Assembly (NCBI RefSeq): GCF_948472415.1
Contig: NZ_OX419519.1
Span: forward strand, 6,849,001 to 6,913,000
Length of the DNA: 64,000 bases
Direction of reading: 5' to 3'
Source: Kitasatospora fiedleri
Lineage (GTDB): Bacteria > Actinomycetota > Actinomycetes > Streptomycetales > Streptomycetaceae
Below are positions 24,799 through 32,631 of the stretch, in pieces; within the stretch, counting starts at the first letter, position 1; each line of letters opens with the position of its first letter. The position numbers and the translations under genes are program-made. The notes beneath the pieces were generated by a model. The model did no database searches. It was not told where the DNA came from and saw nothing but the letters and a program-made list of their open reading frames with translations.

Positions 24799-25139
24799 GC
24801 GAACTGGTCGAGTACTACCCCAACGGCGTGCACGGGCTGCACTGGGAGGCGACCGGAGTGGATGCGCGGGACGAGGTGCGAGGCATCGTGCTGGCGGAGG
24901 CGAAGGAGGGCTGGGTCGCCCTCGGGCACATCGAGGAGCGGCGGTCCGTGCTGTTCCTGCGCCCGGACGAGCTCGCGCGGTTGCGGGACGCGCTGGTGAG
25001 CGGCGAGTTCGACCACCTGATGCCCGGAGCCCGGGCGGGTCTGCGCAGGCCGGTGGTGGAGCGGCGGTGGGAGTCTCCGTCGAAGCGCTCCTGGCTGCGG
25101 TGGCACCGCAGGCTGTGGCGTGCTGTCACCACCAGCTGA
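24795..25139 (+). CDS. hypothetical protein coupled to a leader peptide
   Basis: A 114-residue protein starting at ATG 24795 behind GAGGAGGAG. It contains VEYYPNGVHGLHWEATGVD, RGIVLAEAKEGWVALGHIEE and a basic C-terminus (KRSWLRWHRRLWRAV). It follows the XRE/DUF6879 module and may be its regulated partner, since small proteins of this size often accompany such regulators. I do not recognise the family. Confidence 0.6.
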   Translation: MSELVEYYPNGVHGLHWEATGVDARDEVRGIVLAEAKEGWVALGHIEERRSVLFLRPDELARLRDALVSGEFDHLMPGARAGLRRPVVERRWESPSKRSWLRWHRRLWRAVTTS

Positions 25140-25232
25140 ACGTCCGCCGGGCCTCGGCGCGGACGGGTGGCCTCCTGGGCCTACCCGGCGGGAAAAGCAA
25201 GAAGGCCCCTGGTGAACAGGGGTCTTCGCTGG

Positions 25233-25317
25233 TGTCCGAGGGGGGACTTGAACCCCCACGCCCGATAAAGGGCACTAGCACCTCAAGCTAGCGCGTCTGC
25301 CATTCCGCCACCCGGAC
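25233..25317 (-). tRNA. tRNA-Leu (GAG)
   Basis: An 85-nt class II tRNA. Acceptor GTCCGGG pairs with CTCGGAC (one G-U), discriminator A. Anticodon stem CTAGC/GCTAG has loop TTGAGGT, so the anticodon is GAG. The long variable arm expected for Leu is present, and the T arm is GGGGG-TTCAAGT-CCCCC. No encoded CCA. It is a canonical tRNA, a useful contrast to the tRNA-like elements at 4.7-6.5 kb. Confidence 0.95.
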
Positions 25318-25585
25318 CGGGTGTCGTCCTCGCGGGGTGTTCCCCGCGCTGACATGGACAACAGTAGCAAAGATCGACTGGTAGGCCCAAAACCGGGGGC
25401 GGCGGGACGGGCGGGGCTTCGAATGCGGGGGCGTGGGGGCGGTCGGCGGGAGTGCGGGGGGATATGCCCTTGGGGCCGGACGGGTGCTGGGGGAGGATGG
25501 CGGGACGGCGCCCGCGGTCCCCGGCCGGGGTCGGGGCGGCGCGGACCGCAGCCGCGCCGGGGCGGGCAGACACGAGGTGGGAGCG

Positions 25586-26908
25586 ATGAGCGTGGGCAGC
25601 GAGCGCGCGGTGACGGCGGAGTCGGAGGTCGCCGAGATTTGCCGGGACCTGATCCGGATCGACACCAGCAACTACGGGGACGGCTCCGGGCCGGGGGAGC
25701 GGAAGGCCGCCGAGTACGTGGCCGAGCAGCTCGCCGAGTTCGGGCTGGAGCCGCAGATCTTCGAGTCGGCCAAGGGCCGGGCCTCCACGGTGGTGCGGAT
25801 CGAGGGCGAGGACCGGTCCCGGCCTGGCCTGCTGATCCACGGGCACACCGACGTCGTCCCGGCCAACGCCGACGACTGGACGGTGCACCCGTTCTCCGGG
25901 GAGATCACCGACGGCTGCGTGTGGGGCCGCGGCGCCGTCGACATGAAGGACATGGACGCGATGACGCTCGCGGTGGTCCGCGACCGGCTGCGCACCGGTC
26001 GCAAGCCCCCGCGCGACCTGGTGCTGGCGTTCCTGGCCGACGAGGAGGCCGGCGGCACCTACGGCGCCCGCTTCCTGGTGGACCGGCACCCCGAGCTGTT
26101 CGAGGGCGTCACCGAGGCGATCGGCGAGGTCGGCGGCTTCTCCTTCACCGTCAACGACCAGGCCCGGCTGTACCTGATCGAGACGGCGGAGAAGGGCATG
26201 CACTGGATGCGCCTGACCGTCGAGGGCCGGGCCGGGCACGGCTCGATGGCGAACGACGACAACGCGATCACCGAGCTGTGCGAGGCGGTGGCCCGGCTCG
26301 GCCGGCACCAGTTCCCGCTGCGGATCACCAAGACCGTCCGGGCCTTCCTGGACGAGCTCTCGGACGCGCTCGGCGTGCCGCTCGACCCGGAGGACATGGA
26401 CGAGACGCTCCGGGTGCTCGGCGGCATCGCCAAGATGATCGGCACCACCCTGCGCAACACCGCCCAGCCGACCATGCTCGGCGCCGGCTACAAGGTGAAC
26501 GTCATCCCCGGCCAGGCCACCGCGCACGTGGACGGCCGCTTCCTGCCCGGCTACGAGGAGGAGTTCCTGGCCGAGCTGGACAGCGTCCTCGGCCCGCGGG
26601 TCAAGCGGGAGAGCCTGCACCACGACAAGGCGATCGAGACCAGCTTCGACGGCGCCCTGGTCGAGGCCATGCAGACCGCGCTGCGCGCCGAGGACCCGAT
26701 CGCCCGGGCCGTCCCGTACTGCCTGTCCGGCGGCACCGACGCCAAGTCCTTCCAGGACCTGGGCATCCGCTGCTTCGGCTTCGCGCCGCTCCAGCTCCCG
26801 CCGGAGCTGGACTTCGCCGGGATGTTCCACGGCGTGGACGAGCGGGTGCCGGTGGACGGCCTGAAGTTCGGCGTCCGGGTGCTGGACCGGTTCATCGACC
26901 TGGCCTGA
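25586..26908 (+). CDS. M20 family metallopeptidase
   Basis: A 440-residue cytoplasmic M20/M28-type peptidase or deacylase. Metal and catalytic residues are visible: His and Asp in HGHTDVV, Asp in GRGAVDMKDMDAM, the Glu pair in LADEEAGG, and the late His in FHGVDERVP. The dimerisation domain lies in the middle (GRAGHGSMANDDNAI). ATG 25586 follows GGTGGGAG. The substrate (dipeptide or acyl amino acid) cannot be told. Confidence 0.9.
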   Translation: MSVGSERAVTAESEVAEICRDLIRIDTSNYGDGSGPGERKAAEYVAEQLAEFGLEPQIFESAKGRASTVVRIEGEDRSRPGLLIHGHTDVVPANADDWTVHPFSGEITDGCVWGRGAVDMKDMDAMTLAVVRDRLRTGRKPPRDLVLAFLADEEAGGTYGARFLVDRHPELFEGVTEAIGEVGGFSFTVNDQARLYLIETAEKGMHWMRLTVEGRAGHGSMANDDNAITELCEAVARLGRHQFPLRITKTVRAFLDELSDALGVPLDPEDMDETLRVLGGIAKMIGTTLRNTAQPTMLGAGYKVNVIPGQATAHVDGRFLPGYEEEFLAELDSVLGPRVKRESLHHDKAIETSFDGALVEAMQTALRAEDPIARAVPYCLSGGTDAKSFQDLGIRCFGFAPLQLPPELDFAGMFHGVDERVPVDGLKFGVRVLDRFIDLA

Positions 26909-27131
26909 CGCCCGGCGCCCGGAGGTCGGGGACGCGGGGGCGCGGGGCGGGAAGTCGGACTAGTCCGTCCAGCATCAGAGCTGTCGAGCATCCGAAATGG
27001 CGATCGTCTGTTCGCTTGATCGCTTCAACGGGTGAATGCGGTTCCGGCCCCGTGTCCCGGCCTCGGAGGCTTCGTTCTTCCGTGTGCAGCCCGGGGGAAC
27101 GGGCTGGAAACGACCAGGAGGAGCAGTTCAG

Positions 27132-27374
27132 ATGAAGGCCAAGAAGATCGCTGCCGTTGTCGCCGCCACCGGTGGCCTGGTGCTCGCGGGTGCCGGCGTC
27201 GCCTCGGCGCACGGCGGCGCGGGCGCGGACGGTGCCGCGGTCGGCTCCCCGGGTGTGCTCTCCGGCAACCTGATCCAGATCCCGGTGCACGTCCCGGTGA
27301 ACGTCTGCGGCAACACCATCAGCGTGATCGGCCTGCTCAACCCCGCGTTCGGCAACGCCTGCCAGAACGTCTGA
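27132..27374 (+). CDS. chpH: short chaplin
   Basis: An 80-residue secreted protein with strong AGGAGG site. The signal peptide (KKIAAVVAATGGLVLAGAGV, ASA) is followed by one chaplin domain: SPGVLSGNLIQIPVHVPVNV, CGNTISVIGLLNPAFGNAC, with the two Cys typical of short chaplins. Chaplins self-assemble into the hydrophobic amyloid layer of aerial hyphae and spores. A terminator follows and a long chaplin gene comes next; the pairing resembles chpH-chpC in S. coelicolor, from which the symbol is inferred. Confidence 0.88.
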   Translation: MKAKKIAAVVAATGGLVLAGAGVASAHGGAGADGAAVGSPGVLSGNLIQIPVHVPVNVCGNTISVIGLLNPAFGNACQNV

Positions 27375-27716
27375 GCCGGTCCCGCCGACGACCGGCGGGC
27401 CGCCCGACCCCGTGTCTCCCGCCCCCGTACGACCTCCGTGTCGTGCGGGGGCGGTCCCGTTTCCGGACGCCGGTCCCGCCCCGACCGGGTGAACGGTGCG
27501 GTTCCCGGCGAAAGCCGCATCTCACCCGATCGGATGAACTGACTGCAGATGGCTCAACCTTCACCGTTAAGGGTCGTTGGAGTAGTACCGCTGCCGTCTC
27601 GGCAGGCAATTCCGACTATCGGACCGATCGGACTTCCGGCCAATCCCGGGGAAATCCCCCGCGACCCGCCCGAGAACCGTCCCGGCCCGTCGAACGAGAA
27701 ACCAAAAGGGGAGTCA
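27375..27716. other. intergenic between the chaplin genes
   Basis: A 342-nt gap with the chpH terminator near its start. The second half is less GC-rich (about 27530-27620) and should hold the long-chaplin promoter. No further gene is seen. Confidence 0.5.
27421..27452 (+). terminator. hairpin terminator after short chaplin
   Basis: A 13-bp stem (one G-U) of GCCCCCGTACGAC with its complement, 6-nt loop, 46 nt after the chaplin stop. Confidence 0.7.
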
Positions 27717-28544
27717 ATGCGACAGGTCGCCAGGAAAGGCCTCCTCACGGCCATGGCCACCGGCAGCGTGCTGGCCTCGACCGCGGGCTACGCCCACGCG
27801 GCCGCCGACGCGCACGGCGTGGCGGCCAATTCGCCCGGCGTGGGCTCCGGGAACGCGGTGCAGGTGCCCGTGGAGCTCCCCGTGAACGCCTGCGGCAACA
27901 CGATCGACGTGATCGGCCTGCTGAACCCGGCGTACGGCAACGACTGCTCCAACGTCAGCCACAGCCGCAGCGGTGGTGGCACCAGCGGCGGCGGCCACGA
28001 CAGCGGCGGTGGCCGGCACGGCGGCGGCAGCACCGCCGGGTCGGGCTCCACCGCGAGCGGGACGAGCAGCAACTCGCCGGGGGTCGCCTCGGGCAACAAC
28101 GTGCAGGTGCCGGTCGCCGCGCCGGTCAACGCCTGCGGCAACTCGGTCAACGTGGTGGGCCTCGGCAACCCGGCGTTCGGCAACGACTGCTCCCACACGA
28201 CCGTCCAGCACCAGCACCCGGTCACCCCGCCGCCGGTCACCCCGCCCGGCCACGACTGCCCGCCCGAGCAGACCGGCGGCGAGCACAGCACCCCGCCGAG
28301 CCCCCCGGGCACCGACCGCACCGGCGGCCCCGGCGGCGACCTGCCCTCCACCCCCGCCACGCCGGTGACCGCCCCGACCACCCCCGCCCCCGCGGTCCAG
28401 GCCCGGGCCGCCGCCGTCACCGAGCAGGCGCAGCTGGCCTCCACCGGAGCGTCCGGCCTGGAGATCATCGCCCCGGCCGGCATCGCGCTGCTGCTCGGCG
28501 GCGGCGTGCTCTACCGCCGCTCGCGCTCCCTCGCCCGCCGCTGA
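27717..28544 (+). CDS. chpC: long chaplin with sortase signal
   Basis: A 275-residue cell-wall protein. Signal peptide, then two chaplin domains, each with a Cys pair (NSPGVGSGNAVQVPVELPVN, ACGNTIDVIGLLNPAYGNDC; and NSPGVASGNNVQVPVAAPVN, ACGNSVNVVGLGNPAFGNDC). A Gly/Ser/His linker separates them. A Pro/Thr-rich wall-spanning region follows, then LASTG, a hydrophobic helix and RRSRSLARR, which is a class E sortase signal. Long chaplins are anchored to peptidoglycan and help the short ones assemble. The symbol is by analogy with chpC and could equally be another long chaplin. Confidence 0.88.
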   Translation: MRQVARKGLLTAMATGSVLASTAGYAHAAADAHGVAANSPGVGSGNAVQVPVELPVNACGNTIDVIGLLNPAYGNDCSNVSHSRSGGGTSGGGHDSGGGRHGGGSTAGSGSTASGTSSNSPGVASGNNVQVPVAAPVNACGNSVNVVGLGNPAFGNDCSHTTVQHQHPVTPPPVTPPGHDCPPEQTGGEHSTPPSPPGTDRTGGPGGDLPSTPATPVTAPTTPAPAVQARAAAVTEQAQLASTGASGLEIIAPAGIALLLGGGVLYRRSRSLARR

Positions 28545-28626
28545 GGGCCGCCGGGCGGCCGGGGAAGCCCCCGCTCGCCCGCCGAGGGCCGCCGGAGCGC
28601 GTCCGGTAACGCCTGAACAGCGCTGA

Positions 28627-28686
28627 CGCCCGCGCCCGGGCACCCCGCCGCACGGAGCAGGACCGCGGGGTGCCCGGGCGCGGGCG
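28627..28686 (+). terminator. strong hairpin terminator after long chaplin
   Basis: A perfect 22-bp inverted repeat (28627-28648 with 28665-28686) and 16-nt loop, 82 nt after the chaplin stop and before the convergent DUF5703 gene. Confidence 0.8.
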
Positions 28687-28745
28687 CGCAGTGAACGTGA
28701 GCATGGGCAGAGCGGGCGACGAGGCGGGACGGGGCGCGGTGCTCG

Positions 28746-28958
28746 CTACCAGCTGGAACGGACCTGCCGGATGATCCGTCGCTTCAACCGGACCGTGCGG
28801 CTGCCGTCGGGGAACAGCCGGAGCCGGTCGAGCTCCCAGTTCCCGTACTCGGCGTGCTCGGTCAGGAGCTGGCGGGCGGCGTTCCTGGTGGTGCCGCGCG
28901 GCAGGCGGAGCGACTGGTACTCGTACTCCGGAAGCCGGACCGTTTTGGTAGGGATCAA
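28746..28958 (-). CDS. DUF5703 family protein
   Basis: A 70-residue conserved actinobacterial protein: VRLPEYEYQSLRLPRGTTRN, LLTEHAEYGNWELDRLRLFP, DGSRTVRLKRRIIRQVR. The full family pattern is present at normal length. Function is unknown; it is usually a single small gene near the chaplin and mshC region in Streptomyces. Confidence 0.88.
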   Translation of the reverse strand: MIPTKTVRLPEYEYQSLRLPRGTTRNAARQLLTEHAEYGNWELDRLRLFPDGSRTVRLKRRIIRQVRSSW

Positions 28959-29351
28959 GGCGTCTCCTCCACTGCTGTGCCGCCTGCAAGCCTACGGCGC
29001 ATCGCCGACATGTCGACGGTTCGGGCGCGGCCCGCCCGGTCGGACGGTCCGAGCCTCGCCCCGGCCGGAGCTGATCGTCAATCAGTTTTCCGGTACCGGA
29101 AGCAATACCCGCGCCGGAGCGTGCCGATGCGCGGCCGGGAGCCGCCGTCGGACGGCCCGCAGGAGGTCGGAAGCACCCGGGGGAGCTGCGGGAGGGAGAC
29201 GGGAGGGACGCGGGAGGGGCGTGGGAACCGCCCGCGACGCGGGTCGCAGAAGCACGCGGAACGGACATCGAGGGTGAACTTGCCCGGTTTTAGCGGCTGT
29301 AGGTGACAACCGCTGTGCGTGTCGTCGCCGGGTGGAGATAGCGTCTGCACC
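28959..29351. other. divergent intergenic region with 14-bp palindrome
   Basis: A 393-nt gap between the divergent DUF5703 and 29352 genes. It contains a perfect palindrome TTCCGGTACCGGAA at 29088-29101, in a locally AT-richer patch, and TAGCGT at 29339-29344, 7 nt before the ATG of the next gene (leaderless pattern). No gene seen. Confidence 0.5.
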
Positions 29352-29957
29352 ATGTCTGATGCCGCGCAGCTGACCATCACCGAGGTACGGGCCGCCGCAG
29401 AGGCGGTCAAGGCCGCCATCGACCGCCACCTGCAGGCCGTCTCCAACTCCACCGAGCCCGGCGATCCGGTCGTCGTCCACGCGTACGAGGAGCTCGCGGC
29501 GGCTGCCGTCGCCTACGACCAGATCCTGTACGAGGTCTACGACGAGGTCACCCCCTTCGAGATCCCCGGCGACGACGCCGGGTCCGGTTACCAGGGGCCG
29601 GACCACCCCGAGGCGATCAGCGTGCTGATCCGCCGCGACTACCTGATCACCGACCCGAAGCGGCTGCGGGCCCAGGCCGAACGGGTCGACGAGTCGCTCG
29701 AACCGGGTGCGGGCACCGAGGGCGAGGTGACGGCGGCGATCGGCGTGCTGTTCGGCGAGTACGAGCCGGACGAGATCGCGGCCCGGGCCGAGGAGTTCGG
29801 CCTGGAGGAGGGCGACTCCACGCTGTGGGTGTCGGCCGCCGAGCCGTCCGACCCCGGCGAGTGGCTGCCCGAGCCGTTCGACGGGGCCGACCCGGAGCTG
29901 CTGATCTGCCGCTTCGACGTCAGCGAGGTCTACGACGACGAGCTCGACGAGCTCTGA
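29352..29957 (+). CDS. acidic conserved hypothetical protein
   Basis: A 201-residue, strongly acidic cytoplasmic protein (SDAAQLTITEVRAAAEAVKA; DQILYEVYDEVTPFEIPGDD; VLIRRDYLITDPKRLRAQAE; CRFDVSEVYDDELDEL). The start ATG 29352 matches a leaderless -10 at 29339. Such proteins are widespread in Streptomyces, with no known role. Confidence 0.75.
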   Translation: MSDAAQLTITEVRAAAEAVKAAIDRHLQAVSNSTEPGDPVVVHAYEELAAAAVAYDQILYEVYDEVTPFEIPGDDAGSGYQGPDHPEAISVLIRRDYLITDPKRLRAQAERVDESLEPGAGTEGEVTAAIGVLFGEYEPDEIAARAEEFGLEEGDSTLWVSAAEPSDPGEWLPEPFDGADPELLICRFDVSEVYDDELDEL

Positions 29958-30190
29958 GCCGTCCGGCGGCCGGTTGCCGACGTGCCCGCCGCGACCCGCG
30001 GCGACCCGCCGCCCGCCGCCGCCCGGCCCCGGGTGGCGGCGGGCCCGCAGGGCCGGCAGCCGGCATCAAGGCCCGGGAGCGGGGAGGCGGTCGGCCGGCC
30101 GGAGCCCGTCCGGTCGGCGATCGGTGAACGGCGATCGGTGAACGGTGACGCGTCCGGGAGGCCGGAGCGCGGTCGCAGAGGTGGTGCACG

Positions 30191-30660
30191 GTGCGGTTCC
30201 GGCTTCCCGGGGCACCGGCGACCGCCCGGGCGACCGGCGACGACGGGCTGCCGCACCAGTCGTTGCAGAACCTCGCCCCGGTCCGCAACGAGCACGGCCG
30301 CCACGCCGACGCCCGCGACCTGGTGGTCGAGACGCTAGCCGCCCGCGAGCGGATCGGCGCCGGGGCCGCCGTCGCGGACACCCGGCTGAGACCCGCCCGG
30401 GTGCTGCCACGCCTCGGCGAGCACCGGCAGTCGTTCGAACGCGGCGCGGGCCCGCTCGCCGTCGCCGCCGCTTCAGCGACCTGCCGGTGGTCGGCCGGGC
30501 GATCGACCGGATGAGCGATCGACCGGATGGGCACGGCCCGGATGTCCCAAGGGCGGGCGGCGGAGGTCGGGGAATACCGGGAGAAGGCGGCCCGGGGCTT
30601 CACCGGAATCGGCAGCGTGGGGGCCGAAACGGTGCGCCGACGGCTGGCCGAGCACTTCTC
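30191..30660 (+). pseudogene. decayed TPR-repeat protein
   Basis: One frame carries degenerate 34-residue repeats (SLQNLAPVRNEHGRHADARD, then LVVETLAARERIGAG; AVADTRLRPARVLPRLGEHR; later EYREKAARGFTGIGSVGAET) interrupted by a TGA at 30512-30514. The spacing and wording match TPR proteins of the AfsR/STAND type. No start or N-terminal domain remains. It is read as a remnant. Confidence 0.4.
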
Positions 30661-31147
30661 CCGCCCCCTTTCCCCGCCCGCCCGATGCCCGCTCCCCGGC
30701 CACCCCGTGCCCGGCCGCCGACCGCCCGGTCCCGGTGCGTTTCGGAATCGTCCTGGGGCGGCCCGCCACTCGTTTTCTCCTCGCCCCCTACTCGTCCGCC
30801 GCCCGACCGCCGAATTCCGGCGCGGTGCGGATCACCGGGCGAAATCACGGTTCGCACCGATGGGATTTCGGCTACCGTCCGAGCGGCAACGGAACGGCAT
30901 TCCGGCGGCTCCGTACCGAGGGAACGGAACACCCGGAGCGCGGTCGCCGGTGCCTCCGTGCGTCGTACGGGCGATTGCTGCCGGTCCACGGCGGGCGAAG
31001 GACGGAGAGCGCCTCGACGCTGGGGCGCCAGGGGGGATTGCGGCGGCTCTCCTCCCACCAGGGCCTCGGCGAAGTCCTTTGGTGTGCGGTTTGTGCGTGA
31101 TGGGCGCAGGCGCCGCCGGGGTTCGGCGGTGCCTGCGCGTGCGTTGT
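30661..31147. other. non-coding, degraded sequence
   Basis: A 487-nt stretch without credible genes. It has lower GC and weak codon bias compared with its surroundings, consistent with continued decay of the TPR gene. Confidence 0.45.
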
Positions 31148-31609
31148 TCAGGTGTTGATGGGGCTGCCGAGTTCGGTGGCCAGGGCGTCGAGCTGGGTAC
31201 GGGTGCCGCTCTCGCGCCATTCGGGGTTGTCGTGTCCGTCGAGGTAGGTGCCCTGGTCGGTCAGGATGAGACGGGTTCCCTCGCCCTCCGGCAGGAACTG
31301 CACGGTCACGAGGTTGACGGAGATGCGGGTGCCGTCGGCGTGCATCTGGTTGGTCGACACGATCCGCTCGCCGCTGACGATGTCCTGGAAACGGGCCTCG
31401 TAGGTGAACACCGGGCCGCCCTCCTTGCCTCCACTGGTGCGCTCGACGCCGCCCTCGGTGAAGTCGAGGTCCATCGGGGTGCCGGCGGTGCCGTTGAACC
31501 ACCGGGTCTTGGCGACCGGGTCGGCCCAGGCCGCGAAGACCCGGGCGGGTGCCGCGTCGTAGAGGCGCTCGATGACGAAGGTGCCGTGGGTCACGCTGCG
31601 CTGGGTCAT
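31148..31609 (-). CDS. SRPBCC/AHSA1-family protein
   Basis: A 153-residue START-like fold protein: FVIERLYDAAPARVFAAWAD, WFNGTAGTP, FQDIVSGERIVSTNQM, TRLILTDQGTYLDG. It binds hydrophobic ligands in a central cavity. ATG 31609 overlaps the stop of the ArsR gene, so the two are one operon. ArsR/SRPBCC pairs are common and often respond to small organic compounds. Confidence 0.85.
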   Translation of the reverse strand: MTQRSVTHGTFVIERLYDAAPARVFAAWADPVAKTRWFNGTAGTPMDLDFTEGGVERTSGGKEGGPVFTYEARFQDIVSGERIVSTNQMHADGTRISVNLVTVQFLPEGEGTRLILTDQGTYLDGHDNPEWRESGTRTQLDALATELGSPINT

Positions 31610-31958
31610 GTGCTGCTCCGTTCGGTGGAAGTGGTCGATGTGTCGGTGAGGCGGTCGCCCAGTCTGTCCAGGCGGCTCTCCCAGGAGGTGCGGCGTGCGG
31701 CGATCCACTGTTCGGCCTCTCGAAGGACGGCCGACTCGATGTGGCAGGTCCGCACGCGGCCGACCTTCTCGGAACGTACGAGTCCGCTCGCTTCCAGCAC
31801 CTGGACGTGCTGGAGGACCGCTGCCAGGGACATGGGCAGGGGTGGGCCAGTTCGCTCACCGTGGCGGGTCCGCGGATGAGCCGGTCGACCAGCACTCGGC
31901 GAGTGGGGTCCGCCAGGGCTTGGAAGACCCGGTCCAGCGAGACTTCATGGTTAAGCAT
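31606..31958 (-). CDS. ArsR-family regulator, frameshifted
   Basis: The first part (HEVSLDRVFQALADPTRRVL, VDRLIRGPATVSELAHP) and the second (MSLAAVLQHVQVLEASGLVR, SEKVGRVRTCHIESAVLREA) form a standard winged-helix repressor of about 117 residues. They lie in adjacent frames joined at a C run near 31840, where one extra base restores the frame. Start ATG 31958. Coupled by ATGA to the SRPBCC gene. Likely an intact gene with a sequence error. Confidence 0.75.
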
Positions 31959-32086
31959 GTGCTTGAGTTTATTGGACTGCGCCCTTTGGTCAAGGACTTG
32001 CTTGACTATCAAGCAATGCGAGTCGCCCTGGCCTGGTCGATCCGCCCGGCGTGGCATCGCCGGCCCTGCCCGCGGCGACTTCGAGA

Positions 32087-32406
32087 TCAGGCGAGGCCGA
32101 GCAGGGCGAGTACCCGTTGCGGTTCGCGGGCGTTGCGGCGCAGGTCGGCTGCGATGGCGGCGCATCCGCGATCCATTCGCCCACCGCCAGCAGGGACGTC
32201 GCGCCAGCCGGGACCGCGCACGCAGTCAGGGCCAGGACGACGGCCAGTGCATGTCGTACGCCGCGCGGATCGCGCGGGTCCGGGACCCGGGCAAGCCGCT
32301 CCAGCAGACCAGGCACCTCCATCGGACCGACACCGGGCTGTAGTCGGAGCTGGTCGAAGGCAGGCGGGATCGGCCCCGACACATCGGCAAGCACGGTCTT
32401 CCCTGC
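32087..32406 (-). pseudogene. internally deleted ISAs1-family transposase
   Basis: The N-terminal part matches the DDE_Tnp_1-associated domain of ISAs1-type transposases (VPGLLERLARVPDPRDPRGV, then ALTACAVPAGATSLLAVGEW). Just after WIADAP the next frame gives AIAADLRRNAREPQRVLALL and then GLA before a stop, which is the usual C-terminal end. The catalytic core (about 280 residues) is therefore missing. The remnant sits between the ArsR operon and the RecD-like gene. Terminal inverted repeats could not be placed. Confidence 0.65.
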
Positions 32407-32577
32407 AGGTCACGGGACGTAGAGGACTCCATGATCCTGGGAGTCCGCGCCACCCTGTTTCCACCCCGACCACCTGACAGACCGTCACCAACCTGACAGC
32501 AGTCGACTACGCCGAAGCCCTGCTCCTCCCACCGGAGCCGGTCGAACGGCCGGCCCGGCAGCAGCGTGTACGTCGTT

Positions 32578-32629
32578 CCACGGGTGGGGCGGTGGGGGAG
32601 CACGGTGCCCCCCACCGCCCCACCCGTGG
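32578..32629. terminator. 21-bp hairpin terminator
   Basis: Perfect arms 32578-32598 and 32609-32629, loop 10 nt, three bases beyond the stop of the minus-strand RecD-like gene. Confidence 0.75.
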
Positions 32630-32631
32630 TC

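Noticed and set aside
25233..25317. tRNA-Leu as part of the unusual tRNA-like set
   Set aside because: It is a standard class II tRNA with no sequence similarity to the four elements at 4.7-6.5 kb, and no integrase or attachment-site duplication was seen beside it.
27132..28544. Chaplin genes as RiPP precursors
   Set aside because: The repeated Cys-containing domains, signal peptides and sortase signal match chaplins fully, and no modifying enzymes adjoin.
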